Shown here in pieces: positions 35,987 through 44,367 of a DNA stretch of 64,000 bases; the stretch's first letter is position 1, and each line of letters begins with the position of its first letter. The stretch covers positions 608,053 to 672,052 of the forward strand of contig NZ_JPUA01000034.1 of the NCBI RefSeq assembly GCF_002211105.1. Reading direction: 5' to 3'. Under the pieces are notes generated by a model, which was not told where the DNA came from, did no database searches, and was given only the letters and a program-made list of their open reading frames with translations. Made by a program: the position numbers and the translations under genes. Source of the stretch: Halomonas campaniensis (lineage in GTDB: Bacteria > Pseudomonadota > Gammaproteobacteria > Pseudomonadales > Halomonadaceae).

Positions 35987-36045
35987 GGGCGCTATTGACT
36001 TGACGTTGCGGGGTACCTACGGGTTTTCGCTGGGTAACATGGTGT
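35987..36045 (+). pseudogene. 59-base fragment of an EamA exporter gene
   Basis: Aligns without gaps to 20414-20472 inside the intact EamA gene, with about 54 of 59 bases identical and 40 of 42 in the right part. Encodes the TYGFSLGNMV segment in the same orientation. Homology ends on both sides. Confidence 0.8.
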
Positions 36046-36095
36046 TGATGGACGTTGGTGAACTCAAGAATCGTACAGATAGTTGAGGGGAGAGT

Positions 36096-36500
36096 ATGCA
36101 ATTCATCGTAAACATCGATGTAGAGGATATGGGGAAAGCAATTACCTTCTACGAGTACGGGCTCGGTTTGCAGCTCATTCGGCGGCTATTTGACGGTACG
36201 GTTGCAGAAATGGGGGGAGGGCCTGCCTCCATTTACCTGATTGAGCAGCCTAATGCGAGCGTTGCGGCCCCTGATACCTCTCTCCAACGTGATTACAGAC
36301 GGCACTGGACGCCAGTACATCTGGATTTCATTGTTGAAGATATTGACGCAGCAGTCGAACAGGCAGTTTCGGTGGGTGCTGTCCAGGAAGGAGGAATCAA
36401 ATCTTTTGATTGGGGGAGGCTTGCGACAATGAGCGATCCATTTGGCAATGGGTTCTGCCTACTAGTGTTTGCTGAAGGCGGTTACGATCATGCTGAATAA
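36096..36500 (+). CDS. VOC/glyoxalase-fold protein
   Basis: 134 residues, two beta-alpha-beta-beta-beta modules: VNIDVEDMGKAITFYEYGLGL at the start, VHLDFIVEDIDAAVEQAV in the middle and the SDPFGNGFCLLVF ending typical of VOC proteins. Probably a metal-dependent lyase, dioxygenase or resistance protein. GAGGGGAGA before the ATG. An attC-like hairpin follows directly, so it may be a captured cassette. Confidence 0.85.
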   Translation: MQFIVNIDVEDMGKAITFYEYGLGLQLIRRLFDGTVAEMGGGPASIYLIEQPNASVAAPDTSLQRDYRRHWTPVHLDFIVEDIDAAVEQAVSVGAVQEGGIKSFDWGRLATMSDPFGNGFCLLVFAEGGYDHAE

Positions 36501-36549
36501 TCCCCTGTCAATGGCTACAACGCGTTGCGCGTTTCATTGGGCGTTACGA
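36501..36549 (+). repeat. attC-like element after the VOC gene
   Basis: CAATG(GCTAC)AACGCG - TTG - CGCGTT(T)CATTG, a hairpin with bulged bases, followed by GGGCGTTACGAG, a GTTRRRY-like right core. The left core is not evident. It starts just after the VOC stop codon. Confidence 0.4.
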
Positions 36550-36623
36550 GGTCGGCTGAAACCTACCTAGCGATTGTTATGAAAAGATGGTCGTTAAGAG
36601 CCTGCTGTTGTATGGGTCTAACG

Positions 36624-36800
36624 GCAGCAACGGGTGATATTGCTTCAAAAGATGTCGCGGTGGAGTGGGCAAAAGGCCAACTAGCAAAGGAACACGCAGC
36701 TTTATTGGACTACGCTAAGCAAGGTTACCTAGGGAATATAGAGGATCGATGAGACGAGAAGCAGGGGGAGGTCAAGGCGCCCACTTGGTGTCTGCGAAAA
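36624..36800 (+). pseudogene. C-terminal remnant of an AadA-like aminoglycoside nucleotidyltransferase
   Basis: TGDIASKDVAVEWAKGQL and the following LLDYAKQGYLGNIEDR match the C-terminal helix pair of AadA/ANT(3'')-type enzymes (GKIAPKDVAANWAMERL ... AYLGQEEDR). The frame then breaks and continues in another frame as WDEKQGEVKA. The catalytic N-terminal domain is absent, so no resistance function is expected. Confidence 0.55.
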
Positions 36801-36859
36801 TCTATTGAGGCGTGTCTTGGTATCTGGCAGCGAGAAGGTTCTGACGATCAGAATGAATA

Positions 36860-37129
36860 TTGCTGAAAGCAGTTCACTTATCACAGCGTTATTATTTTCG
36901 AATTAGGCGCCATCGTTATTTACTTGGCGACCAGTTCAACTATGCAGACATTCTCATGGTTGCTGCATTAAGTCAGGTACCGCATACAAACCTTCTAGAT
37001 ATGTTCCCGAATGTGATTTCCGGCTTAACGCGCTGCCACGACCGACCAGCGTGGCATAAATGCCTCGATGTGTACAATCGCCGCTTGGCGAAGTTTGTCA
37101 GTGCTGGCGCAACTCAAAGTCACCCATGA
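36860..37129 (+). pseudogene. C-terminal remnant of a glutathione S-transferase-like gene
   Basis: Residues about 18-80 read RYLLGDQFNYADILMVAAL...RPAWHKCLDVYNRRL, the end of a GST C-terminal helical domain. The thioredoxin-like N-domain with the glutathione site is missing. Confidence 0.6.
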
Positions 37130-37150
37130 AATACATAGGAGGGTGGGGCA

Positions 37151-37834
37151 ATGGCAACCACTAAACAGCCGCTACCAAGTATCGTATCTTCAGAAGAGTG
37201 GAAATTAGCGCTGGATCAGCTTCTTATAAAAGAGAAAGCGCTGACCCGAGCACGCGATGCCTTGAGCGCTGAGCGTAGAAAGCTACCCATGGTGAAAGTA
37301 GACAAAAACTACGAATTCCATGGCGACGAAGGCCCCATATCCTTACTCGAATTGTTCGGTGGGCGTCGGCAACTCATTGTTTATCATTTTATGTACGCGC
37401 CTGATTGGAAAGCGGGGTGTGACGGGTGCTCGTGGGTTGCCGATGCCATGACTCACCCGGCCCATTTACATGCTCGTGATACTTCGTTGGTAATGGTTTC
37501 ACGGGCTCCACTAGAGAAAATCAACCAGTACAAAACACGTATGGGGTGGACGATTCCCTGGTACTCCTCTTTTGAAAGCGACTTTAACTATGATTTTGGG
37601 GTGACGACAGCGGATGGAGAAAGGCATGGAGCCAGTGTGTTTCTCCGCAACGGAAACGACATATATCACACCTATTTTACCGGGGCGCGTGGGATCGAAT
37701 ATTTAGGTAGCTTCTGGACGTACCTGGATTTAACACCTTATGGTCGCCAGGAAACGTGGGAGGATTCTCCAGAAGGCTGGCCTCAGACGAAGCCATATGA
37801 ATGGAACCGCCGCCATGACGAGTATGATGTTTAA
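37151..37834 (+). CDS. DUF899-family thioredoxin-like protein
   Basis: 227 residues. Family features: EKALTRARDALSAERRKLPMV near the N-terminus, VYHFMYAPDWKAGCDGCSWVAD (CxxC), TIPWYSSFESDFNYDFGV, and a C-terminal YGRQETWEDSPEGWPQ. DUF899 proteins are predicted cytosolic thioredoxin-fold oxidoreductases. GGAGGG precedes the ATG. The gene is complete although its left neighbours are debris. Confidence 0.9.
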   Translation: MATTKQPLPSIVSSEEWKLALDQLLIKEKALTRARDALSAERRKLPMVKVDKNYEFHGDEGPISLLELFGGRRQLIVYHFMYAPDWKAGCDGCSWVADAMTHPAHLHARDTSLVMVSRAPLEKINQYKTRMGWTIPWYSSFESDFNYDFGVTTADGERHGASVFLRNGNDIYHTYFTGARGIEYLGSFWTYLDLTPYGRQETWEDSPEGWPQTKPYEWNRRHDEYDV

Positions 37835-37959
37835 GAATACTGGCGCCCGCCAAGAGGGCAGGGGACGGTTAGACCATCCTCGTTAAACCACGGCAATCCT
37901 TTGCCGCGTCCAGACTTCTTACAATTGGCACCGTTACTATCTGTCTATTAACAGCTGTT

Positions 37960-38091
37960 TCAAACCAACTCACGCTTCTCGCGCTTAGCCACGCGAATAT
38001 CTTTGACGGTGGCAATGCCAATCACCGCGAAGATGACAAGTGAGATCAGCGGCCAGATCAGTACATATAACGCCAATATAAAGGTTTGCAT
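37960..38091 (-). CDS. Putative transporter small subunit (43 residues)
   Basis: MQTFILALYVLIWPLISL... is one membrane helix followed by a basic tail (KDIRVAKREKRELV). It matches the short proteins that accompany solute:sodium symporters in halophilic gammaproteobacteria. GGAGAG precedes the ATG. It is downstream of the symporter gene on the same strand, separated by 85 bases that include a hairpin. Confidence 0.75.
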   Translation of the reverse strand: MQTFILALYVLIWPLISLVIFAVIGIATVKDIRVAKREKRELV

Positions 38092-38112
38092 ATGCTCTCC
38101 TATTGTCTCGCT

Positions 38113-38130
38113 GGTGCGTGGTGGCGCACC
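38113..38130 (-). terminator. Intercistronic hairpin
   Basis: GGTGCG-TGGTGG-CGCACC, a 6-base GC stem between the symporter and its small subunit gene. May attenuate or stabilise the mRNA to set subunit ratio. Confidence 0.4.
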
Positions 38131-38176
38131 CGTTGATGAAGTGATTTCGGCTTATTTCAAAGAGCTTTCACAGGGC

Positions 38177-39829
38177 TTAGGCCTGGGTAGCAGGTTTGGC
38201 CGGGTCGTAGTTGATTACTTTCTGATCGATCTGCGAGAAGTCGAACTTGCTTGAACTCATCAGGCTGATTGCGATGCAAACGATGGTGCTGACGCCGTAG
38301 GCCATCAGTGAGGCCAGCAGCACTGTGTAGTCGCGCAGGAAGCCAATGCTGAAGTAGGCCAGCACGATGGCGCTGAGTGCGCCGAAGATCACACCGACTC
38401 TACGCCCACAGAATCCGAAGGACATCAAGCCGAGCACCACACCACCACCTACGGCGGCGAGTAATTCGAATAGCCCGCCGACCATACCGATCAAGGGCAG
38501 GAGCTCAAATCGTGCGACGCAGAACATCACCAAGCCCGCGATCACCGCCGAGGTGAAGGCCGTATTAGTAACGCGATCCCAGAAACAGCTGGCGATGACC
38601 GGGAACACAATGGCGCCCCAAAGTGCGCCAACAAAGACCAGCATGATCAGAATATCCATGGAGAAGCTGGCAAGAATCACCCCGATCAGCGTCGCGACGA
38701 CCATGGTCAGCCTGCCGATAAACAGCATCTTGGTGGGATTAGGTTTGTTTTTAGCGATGTTCTTGCCGTACACATCGGCCATCACAATCGCTGACATGGC
38801 GGAGAGATCCGAGTCGGCGGTAGAAGAGAGCGAACCGATGACCAGAATAAAGAACAGCCCGATAAACACCGGCGAGAGGTACATGGAAACCATCTGCGGA
38901 ATCAGGTTATTCATGTCGCCACCGATGGGCTCCATGCCAGTCATCAACGCCATCAAACCAATCATGCCCAGGCCGATTACGATCGCACCGTAACCAATGG
39001 TGGCGGTGATAAAGGTCGGCTTGATGTGGTCTTCACGCACGGCGAATAGCCGCTGGGAAATAGTCTGGTTGCCAATGGCGTAGGCCAGCACCGCCACAAA
39101 GAAGGGCGCACCTTGGTTGAGGATAGCGTCCATTGAGAACAGATTCGCCTGTTCGGGCGTCAGTAGACTCATGCCGTCGGACAGCGTTTGCGGGCCGCCG
39201 AGGGCAAACATAACCGCCGGAATAATCAGGATAGCCACGGCCATCATTGCCATTAGCTGGGCAAAATCCGTCAGCACCGAAGCGCGGAAACCCGACCACA
39301 GCGTGTAGCCGAGTACCCCAACCCCAGCGATGATCACCCCGGCCTGGAAGGAGAGTGGCGAGAGTACCGAAACCAGCGCGCCGGAAGCCGTGAAGTTGAC
39401 CATCAGACTAATGATGCTGCCCAGGATGTTGGAGGAGGCAAGAATCAGCTGGCTGGAAGAGCCATGGCGGGCATGGATAAGCTCACCCAAGGTGTGCGCG
39501 TTGGGCGCCAGTTTGCGAAAGCGGCGGCCAAAGGGGTAGATGAATAGAATCATCAGCGCGCCCCACAGCCCGTAATGCAAAGGGCCGGAAATGCCGTAGG
39601 TATAACCCGAGGTGGCGGCGCCGTAGAACGAGGCTGCCCAGATCCAGGTGGCGGTCATGCTGGCAGCGCCAAGACCAAAGCCGATCTGGTGATTAGACAC
39701 CATAAAGGCGTCGGTATTTTCCTTTTTCTTCTTAATCAGCAGGGTCAGCAGGTAAGTGCCGCCGTAAAAAAACGCCAACAAGGCGAGCACAGTCACGGTC
39801 GAGAATTGATAGAAATTTTCTTCGTTCAT
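38177..39829 (-). CDS. Sodium:solute symporter (SSS family)
   Basis: 550 residues, about 13-15 membrane helices. The SSS signature regions ATWIWAASFYGAATSGYTYG and SSTADSDLSAMSAIVMADVYG (sodium-site Ser/Thr) are clear. Resembles the urea/DUR3-like branch more than PutP. Imports an organic solute or urea with sodium; substrate cannot be fixed from sequence. Likely cotranscribed with the 43-residue gene. Confidence 0.88.
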   Translation of the reverse strand: MNEENFYQFSTVTVLALLAFFYGGTYLLTLLIKKKKENTDAFMVSNHQIGFGLGAASMTATWIWAASFYGAATSGYTYGISGPLHYGLWGALMILFIYPFGRRFRKLAPNAHTLGELIHARHGSSSQLILASSNILGSIISLMVNFTASGALVSVLSPLSFQAGVIIAGVGVLGYTLWSGFRASVLTDFAQLMAMMAVAILIIPAVMFALGGPQTLSDGMSLLTPEQANLFSMDAILNQGAPFFVAVLAYAIGNQTISQRLFAVREDHIKPTFITATIGYGAIVIGLGMIGLMALMTGMEPIGGDMNNLIPQMVSMYLSPVFIGLFFILVIGSLSSTADSDLSAMSAIVMADVYGKNIAKNKPNPTKMLFIGRLTMVVATLIGVILASFSMDILIMLVFVGALWGAIVFPVIASCFWDRVTNTAFTSAVIAGLVMFCVARFELLPLIGMVGGLFELLAAVGGGVVLGLMSFGFCGRRVGVIFGALSAIVLAYFSIGFLRDYTVLLASLMAYGVSTIVCIAISLMSSSKFDFSQIDQKVINYDPAKPATQA

Positions 39830-40301
39830 TGAATACCCATAGGCTTTGCAGCCCTAGCATCCTAAATAGCAACCACAGTTCCCTTAAAGGAGTGGCCGCG
39901 ACAGGACGTAAGCAAAAAACAGAACATCTTTCTAGGTATGTCTGTAGCGAGATGAGATCGCGGTTGGCGATCAGGTCATGCAAGTGTCAGGCGTTGGAAG
40001 CGCCTTAAATAGGGAGGCAGATGGACTTCCACAGTGAATCGCAACAAAGCGCTCGGGGAGTCGATCCGGAGGGCTACCCTACTCCCTTAAGCGCGAACAG
40101 TACAGGTTGAAGCCCGGCACGCTGGGAATCAGCAGGCGGGGCAGCTACGCCGTGCCCTGAAAAGGCCATAGGTATGCTTAGCCTTAGCGCACCAGCGAAA
40201 TGTAGCAAGTTTCGGGTCGGTGCCAGGTAAAAGGCTCCTTATGATCTTCGCTGTTGGCGGGGGAATTTCCCTTTTTCTGAACAGTGATGGAGGTCATAAA
40301 G
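39830..40301. other. Intergenic region without recognised gene
   Basis: Between the divergent symporter and SDR genes. It should hold both promoters. I see no ORF, structured RNA or repeat that I would defend. Confidence 0.5.
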
Positions 40302-41066
40302 ATGAATGCACTCGAAAATAAAGTCGCCATTGTTACTGGTGCCAGCGCAGGTATTGGCAGAGCGACTGCCCGGATTTTCGCTAAGGAGGGGGCTACTGTC
40401 GTGGTAGCGGCCAGAAGAGAGTCAGAGCTGGAGGTGTTGGTCAGCGCTATAAAAGAAGAGGGTGGCCAAGCGCTAGCGGTTGCTGGCGACGTAGGTGATG
40501 AGTATTTCGCCAAAAAGCTTGTTGACGAGACACTCGCGCGGTTTGGTCAGTTGGACGTGGCGTTTAACAACGCAGGTATTTTAGGCGCGATGGGGCCGGT
40601 ACCCGAAATGTCATTGGCTGATTGGAATCAGGTAATCACGACTAATTTAACAAGCGCTTTTCTGGCTGCTAAGTATCAACTGCCTGCTATGCGGTCGGCT
40701 GGCGGTGGCTCATTAATTTTCACTTCAACATTTGTTGGTTATAGCGCAGGAATGCCCGGCATGGCGGCTTATGCGGCCAGTAAAGCGGGACTAATAGGGC
40801 TGACGCAGGTTCTCGCCTGCGAGTATGGCCCTGACAACATTCGGGTGAATGCGTTACTGCCGGGGGGAACGGATACCGCTGCCGCCAAGGAGTTTGCCAA
40901 TACCCCCGAAGCGTTAGCGTTCGTAGCCAACCTGCATGCAATGAAGCGAACGGCAAAGCCTGAAGAGATTGCTCAATCTGCACTCTACCTAGCTTCTGAT
41001 GCCTCCAGCTTTACAACAGGGTCTGCGTTGTTAGTAGATGGCGGGGTGTCAATAAATCGTGTCTGA
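40302..41066 (+). CDS. Classical SDR oxidoreductase
   Basis: 254 residues. GASAGIG cofactor motif, NNAG, and YAASK catalytic pair; ends with GSALLVDGGVS. GGAGGT lies nine bases before the ATG at 40302. Probably NADP-dependent alcohol/ketone redox enzyme; substrate unknown. Confidence 0.9.
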   Translation: MNALENKVAIVTGASAGIGRATARIFAKEGATVVVAARRESELEVLVSAIKEEGGQALAVAGDVGDEYFAKKLVDETLARFGQLDVAFNNAGILGAMGPVPEMSLADWNQVITTNLTSAFLAAKYQLPAMRSAGGGSLIFTSTFVGYSAGMPGMAAYAASKAGLIGLTQVLACEYGPDNIRVNALLPGGTDTAAAKEFANTPEALAFVANLHAMKRTAKPEEIAQSALYLASDASSFTTGSALLVDGGVSINRV

Positions 41067-41179
41067 AGATAGAGCTCCAATCTGACTATAATCAGGTTTA
41101 GCTAAGCATCAGCACATGGCGACAGTCAGCCCACTCACTAGGGCAGTCATGTTGGACTGCCCAGCAACTGCTTAAAAAT

Positions 41180-41848
41180 TTATTCTTTGCTAGCCAAGTC
41201 AGTTGCTAGCAATCCGGCATTTTTAAGCGCATTGGCCACTGATTTCTGATGTCTTTCGTCTCCAAATTCTTGGTACTCTGAAGCTATTTCATGAAATGAC
41301 TCTACACCCAAGTATCTGCCCAATGTCTTAACATGCGGCCCGAGATGATTCATATGCTCACGCTCGCCTCCTGGCCCAAACCCAAACTCTCCGCATGAGG
41401 TCACTAAAATAAGTGTTTTTCCAGACAAAAGTGGCTCTATAGGATGGTCACCACGAGACAAGTCAAAGCTAAATGTTTTATTTATGCGCATTACTTGATC
41501 GAACCACGCTTTAAGAGGGGCGGGCATGCCGTAGTTGTACATAGGTGACGATATTAAGATGACATCCGCTTGAGATAGCTCACTAAATAGCTGGTCTGAT
41601 AAAGCCAGTTTTTCACGTTGCTCGGGGCTCTTTTGGTCGTCCGGTGTAAAAACAGCGCCTATCCAGTCTTGGTCAATAAAAGCAGGTGGGTTTATACCAA
41701 TATCACGATAAATGTAATTATCTGTACTTTTAGCAGATCTCCATTTATCAACAAATTGCATAGCAATGCGCTTTGATATTGAGTTGTGATCGGGATTCGG
41801 GTTTGTCGCCTTGCGTACGCTAGCGTCTATATGAAGTAATGTGCGCAT
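41180..41848 (-). CDS. FMN-dependent NADH-azoreductase family protein
   Basis: 222 residues, flavodoxin-like fold. Typical phrases: LLHIDASVR (FMN phosphate), SSPMYNYGMPAPLKAWFDQVMR, VTSCGEFGFGPGG. AzoR-type quinone/azo reductase in the cytosol. GAGG precedes the ATG. Divergent LysR gene at 41995 is the likely regulator. Confidence 0.87.
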   Translation of the reverse strand: MRTLLHIDASVRKATNPNPDHNSISKRIAMQFVDKWRSAKSTDNYIYRDIGINPPAFIDQDWIGAVFTPDDQKSPEQREKLALSDQLFSELSQADVILISSPMYNYGMPAPLKAWFDQVMRINKTFSFDLSRGDHPIEPLLSGKTLILVTSCGEFGFGPGGEREHMNHLGPHVKTLGRYLGVESFHEIASEYQEFGDERHQKSVANALKNAGLLATDLASKE

Positions 41849-41994
41849 GATGGCCTCAACGGTTAGCGGTGTGGAGTGGAGTGGCTATGCTGCCTTTTTG
41901 CCAATACTGCGACAAATGAATAAACTGGATCGATAGATGCGTAAAACTTACCTATTGAAAAGCTGGTTGAGGCCAAAACGGGGGGGGGCTGGCG

Positions 41995-42843
41995 GTGAAT
42001 GCTTCATTGCAGGCGATTAAGGTGTTTGAAGCAGCAGCTCGACTGGGGAGTTTTAAAGATGCCGCTGAGGAGCTGTCGATAACGCCAGCGGGTGTGTCGC
42101 ACCACATCAGCAACCTTGAGAATAGGTTGGGAGTGCGGCTGTTTAACCGAAAAAATCGCAGAGTGACCTTAACTTCAGAGGGGGATCAGCTCTCTGAGGC
42201 AACAACAGCAGGCTTGCAGAAAATTCAGACTGCGCTAGACAATATAAAGTCAGATGCATCACGACTGCATGTTGATACTACTTCATCATTTGCCGCCCTG
42301 GTGTTAATTCCGTTGTTACATGACTTCAATAAAACCAATCAAAATGTTGATGTTGAAATATCAACAGGTGAAGTAGTGGCATCTAAAGTTAATGCCCTCT
42401 CTATCCGCTTGGGTGACGCAGGCGAGGTCGATGAGTCAAACTTGTTGAAAAAAGAACGTTTTAACGTATATGGGAGCTCTCCTTTTATCCGCTCCATCAA
42501 TTCGGATAAGCCACCTATTGTCTACCTTACTAAGTGGAAGAATAGTAAATTACCGGATTCACCTTGGATAAGCTGGTTAATGGAAAATGGGGAGTCTCTT
42601 CAAAATTTTGAGATAAGATATTTCGATCAGGAACTCTACGGTGTGTATGAAGCTATCGCTGGAAAGGGTTTGGTGTTTTGTTCAGAAACCCTGGCTTCTG
42701 GCTTTGTGAAAGCTAAAACATTGCAGCCGGTTTCGCATCAAGGCGTTGATTCAAAACTGTGTTACTACATTCCTAGTCAGAGCTGGCAACACAGCACCAA
42801 AATGCAGATATTTGTCGATTGGCTGAAGTCTGTAATTAATTAA
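41995..42843 (+). CDS. LysR-family regulator (GcvA-like)
   Basis: 282 residues. wHTH SLQAIKVFEAAARLGSFKDAAEELSITPAGVSHHISNLENRLGVRLF as in the GcvA subgroup; a somewhat diverged, AT-richer effector domain. GTG start. Divergent from the azoreductase gene by 146 bases. Confidence 0.85.
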   Translation: MNASLQAIKVFEAAARLGSFKDAAEELSITPAGVSHHISNLENRLGVRLFNRKNRRVTLTSEGDQLSEATTAGLQKIQTALDNIKSDASRLHVDTTSSFAALVLIPLLHDFNKTNQNVDVEISTGEVVASKVNALSIRLGDAGEVDESNLLKKERFNVYGSSPFIRSINSDKPPIVYLTKWKNSKLPDSPWISWLMENGESLQNFEIRYFDQELYGVYEAIAGKGLVFCSETLASGFVKAKTLQPVSHQGVDSKLCYYIPSQSWQHSTKMQIFVDWLKSVIN

Positions 42844-42891
42844 AATTCGCATTGTATTTGCTAAATCTACCCTTATAAGAGTGAGGAAGCC

Positions 42892-43490
42892 ATGGCAATC
42901 CAATACATACAAGCGAGCCTGCATGAAGCTCATGCAGCCCTTGAAAGCCTTTTGTTAAATAAAGATGCGCTTTCCACCATTGAGCGAGCAGCTGATTTTT
43001 TAATTGATACTTTTGAGCGGAAAGGGCGTGTTTACTCTTGTGGAAACGGTGGGTCAATGTGCGACGCAATGCACTTTGCCGAAGAACTTACTGGGCGTTA
43101 CCGTCAAGACCGTGCTGCACTCGCTGCTGCAGCAATAAGTGACCCAGGGCATATGAGCTGTGTTGGTAACGATCTTGGCTATGAGTATGTTTTTTCGCGT
43201 TTCATTGAGGCACATGGCCGTGAAGGGATTGTTTGTTGGCGCTTAGTACTAGTGGAACGAGCAAGAATATTTTGGCTGCTGCTAATGCCGCGAAGTCACA
43301 GGGCTTAAACGTTATAATCTTGTCGGGTAGACCAAGCTCAGAGCTTGAAGCCTTGAGTGATGTTTATATCTGTACACCAGCGGGCAGCTTTGCGGATCGT
43401 GTTCAAGAGCTGCATATCAAAGTACTACATATTCTCATTGAATTAGTTGAACGACATTTTTTTACGGCCAACTATCAATCGGGTGATTAA
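42892..43490 (+). pseudogene. gmhA: Sedoheptulose-7-phosphate isomerase with one frameshift
   Basis: The first ~117 codons (SCGNGGSMCDAMHFAEELTGRYRQDR, ISDPGHMSCVGNDLGYEYVFSRFIEAHGREGIV) and then, in another frame from 43233, LALSTSGTSKNILAAANAAKSQGLNVI... DRVQELHIKVLHILIELVE together reproduce full GmhA, first enzyme of heptose synthesis for LPS core. One missing T in a short T-run near 43231-43234 explains the shift. Either a recent mutation or a sequencing error; the rest is well conserved. Confidence 0.88.
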
Positions 43491-43522
43491 TTTGCAGCAT
43501 TGATTTTTAAAGGAGCGCGCCA

Positions 43523-44089
43523 ATGTCTGAGGAGTTATTTTATCCGGTTATTGAAACCAAGCGATTAAAACTACGCCCGTTACTGCTTAGTGATTCGAAA
43601 AGCCTGCTAGAGATATTCTCCGATCCGGCGGTGATGAAGTACTGGAACACAGCACCCTGGATGGGAATGCAAGATGCCCTGGATTTCGTTAATAGCAGCA
43701 ATGACTCAATGCGACGTCAAGAATCACTGGTACTGGGGGTATGCCTGAAATCGACAGGTGAGTTGGCCGGGAAGTGCATGCTGTTCAGCTATGACAGGAA
43801 CTCCAGACGCGCTGAGATTGGTTTTGGCTTAGGCAGCTCGTTTTGGGGAAAGGGCTATATCAATGAGGCTGGAGAGGCGTTGATTCAATACGGCTTTAAT
43901 ACGTTAGGGCTTCGCCGTATAGAGGCTGAGATTGACCCAGATAATCACTCCTCTGCGCAAGCACTGAAAAAGCTTGGCTTTTCACAAGAGGGCTTGCTGA
44001 GGCAGCGCTGGGAAATCGATGGTGTTGTCTCAGATTCCGCGCTATATGGAAGACTTGTAAGTGATGAGCCGCCGCCAAAATCGGCCTAA
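43523..44089 (+). CDS. RimJ/RimL-type GNAT acetyltransferase
   Basis: 188 residues. ETKRLKLRPLLLSDSKSLLEIFSDPAVMKYW start, FGLGSSFWGKGYINEAGEALIQYGF acetyl-CoA motif, then EIDPDNHSSAQALKKLGFSQEG. AAGGAG before the ATG. Acceptor unknown. Follows gmhA by 32 bases. Confidence 0.88.
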   Translation: MSEELFYPVIETKRLKLRPLLLSDSKSLLEIFSDPAVMKYWNTAPWMGMQDALDFVNSSNDSMRRQESLVLGVCLKSTGELAGKCMLFSYDRNSRRAEIGFGLGSSFWGKGYINEAGEALIQYGFNTLGLRRIEAEIDPDNHSSAQALKKLGFSQEGLLRQRWEIDGVVSDSALYGRLVSDEPPPKSA

Positions 44090-44330
44090 TCAATGCCCCT
44101 CCTTAGAGCATTGTCGAGGCTCCAAACGTTCATTCCGATAATCTAAAAAGCAGTCAACGTAGGCCCCTACAACACACTGTTGGGCTCAGCCTGGTAGGCT
44201 TTATAAGGACTAGTTCAAGATCCGTCGGCGGTTTTGGCAACCGTCATAGAACAGGCGGTCAACCGGTAATTTCAAGAGGCGTGTAACGCTTGAATCATCG
44301 CGTTCCCGCTAGGTGGTCTAGGCAACTGAA

Positions 44331-44359
44331 GAGCCGGGAAACTGCACTGTCCCCGGCTC
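44331..44359 (-). terminator. Hairpin after the MFS gene
   Basis: GAGCCGGG / CCCGGCTC stem of eight bases, just downstream of the MFS stop on the minus strand. No T-run, so a weak call. Confidence 0.45.
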
Positions 44360-44367
44360 TCCTGCTA

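Noticed and set aside
39732..39983. Small minus-strand ORF upstream of the symporter
   Set aside because: Overlaps the symporter start in another frame and has no ribosome binding site or family similarity.
43225..43240. Programmed frameshift in gmhA
   Set aside because: GTTTGTT is not a standard slippery heptamer and no stimulating structure is evident; mutation or sequencing error is simpler.
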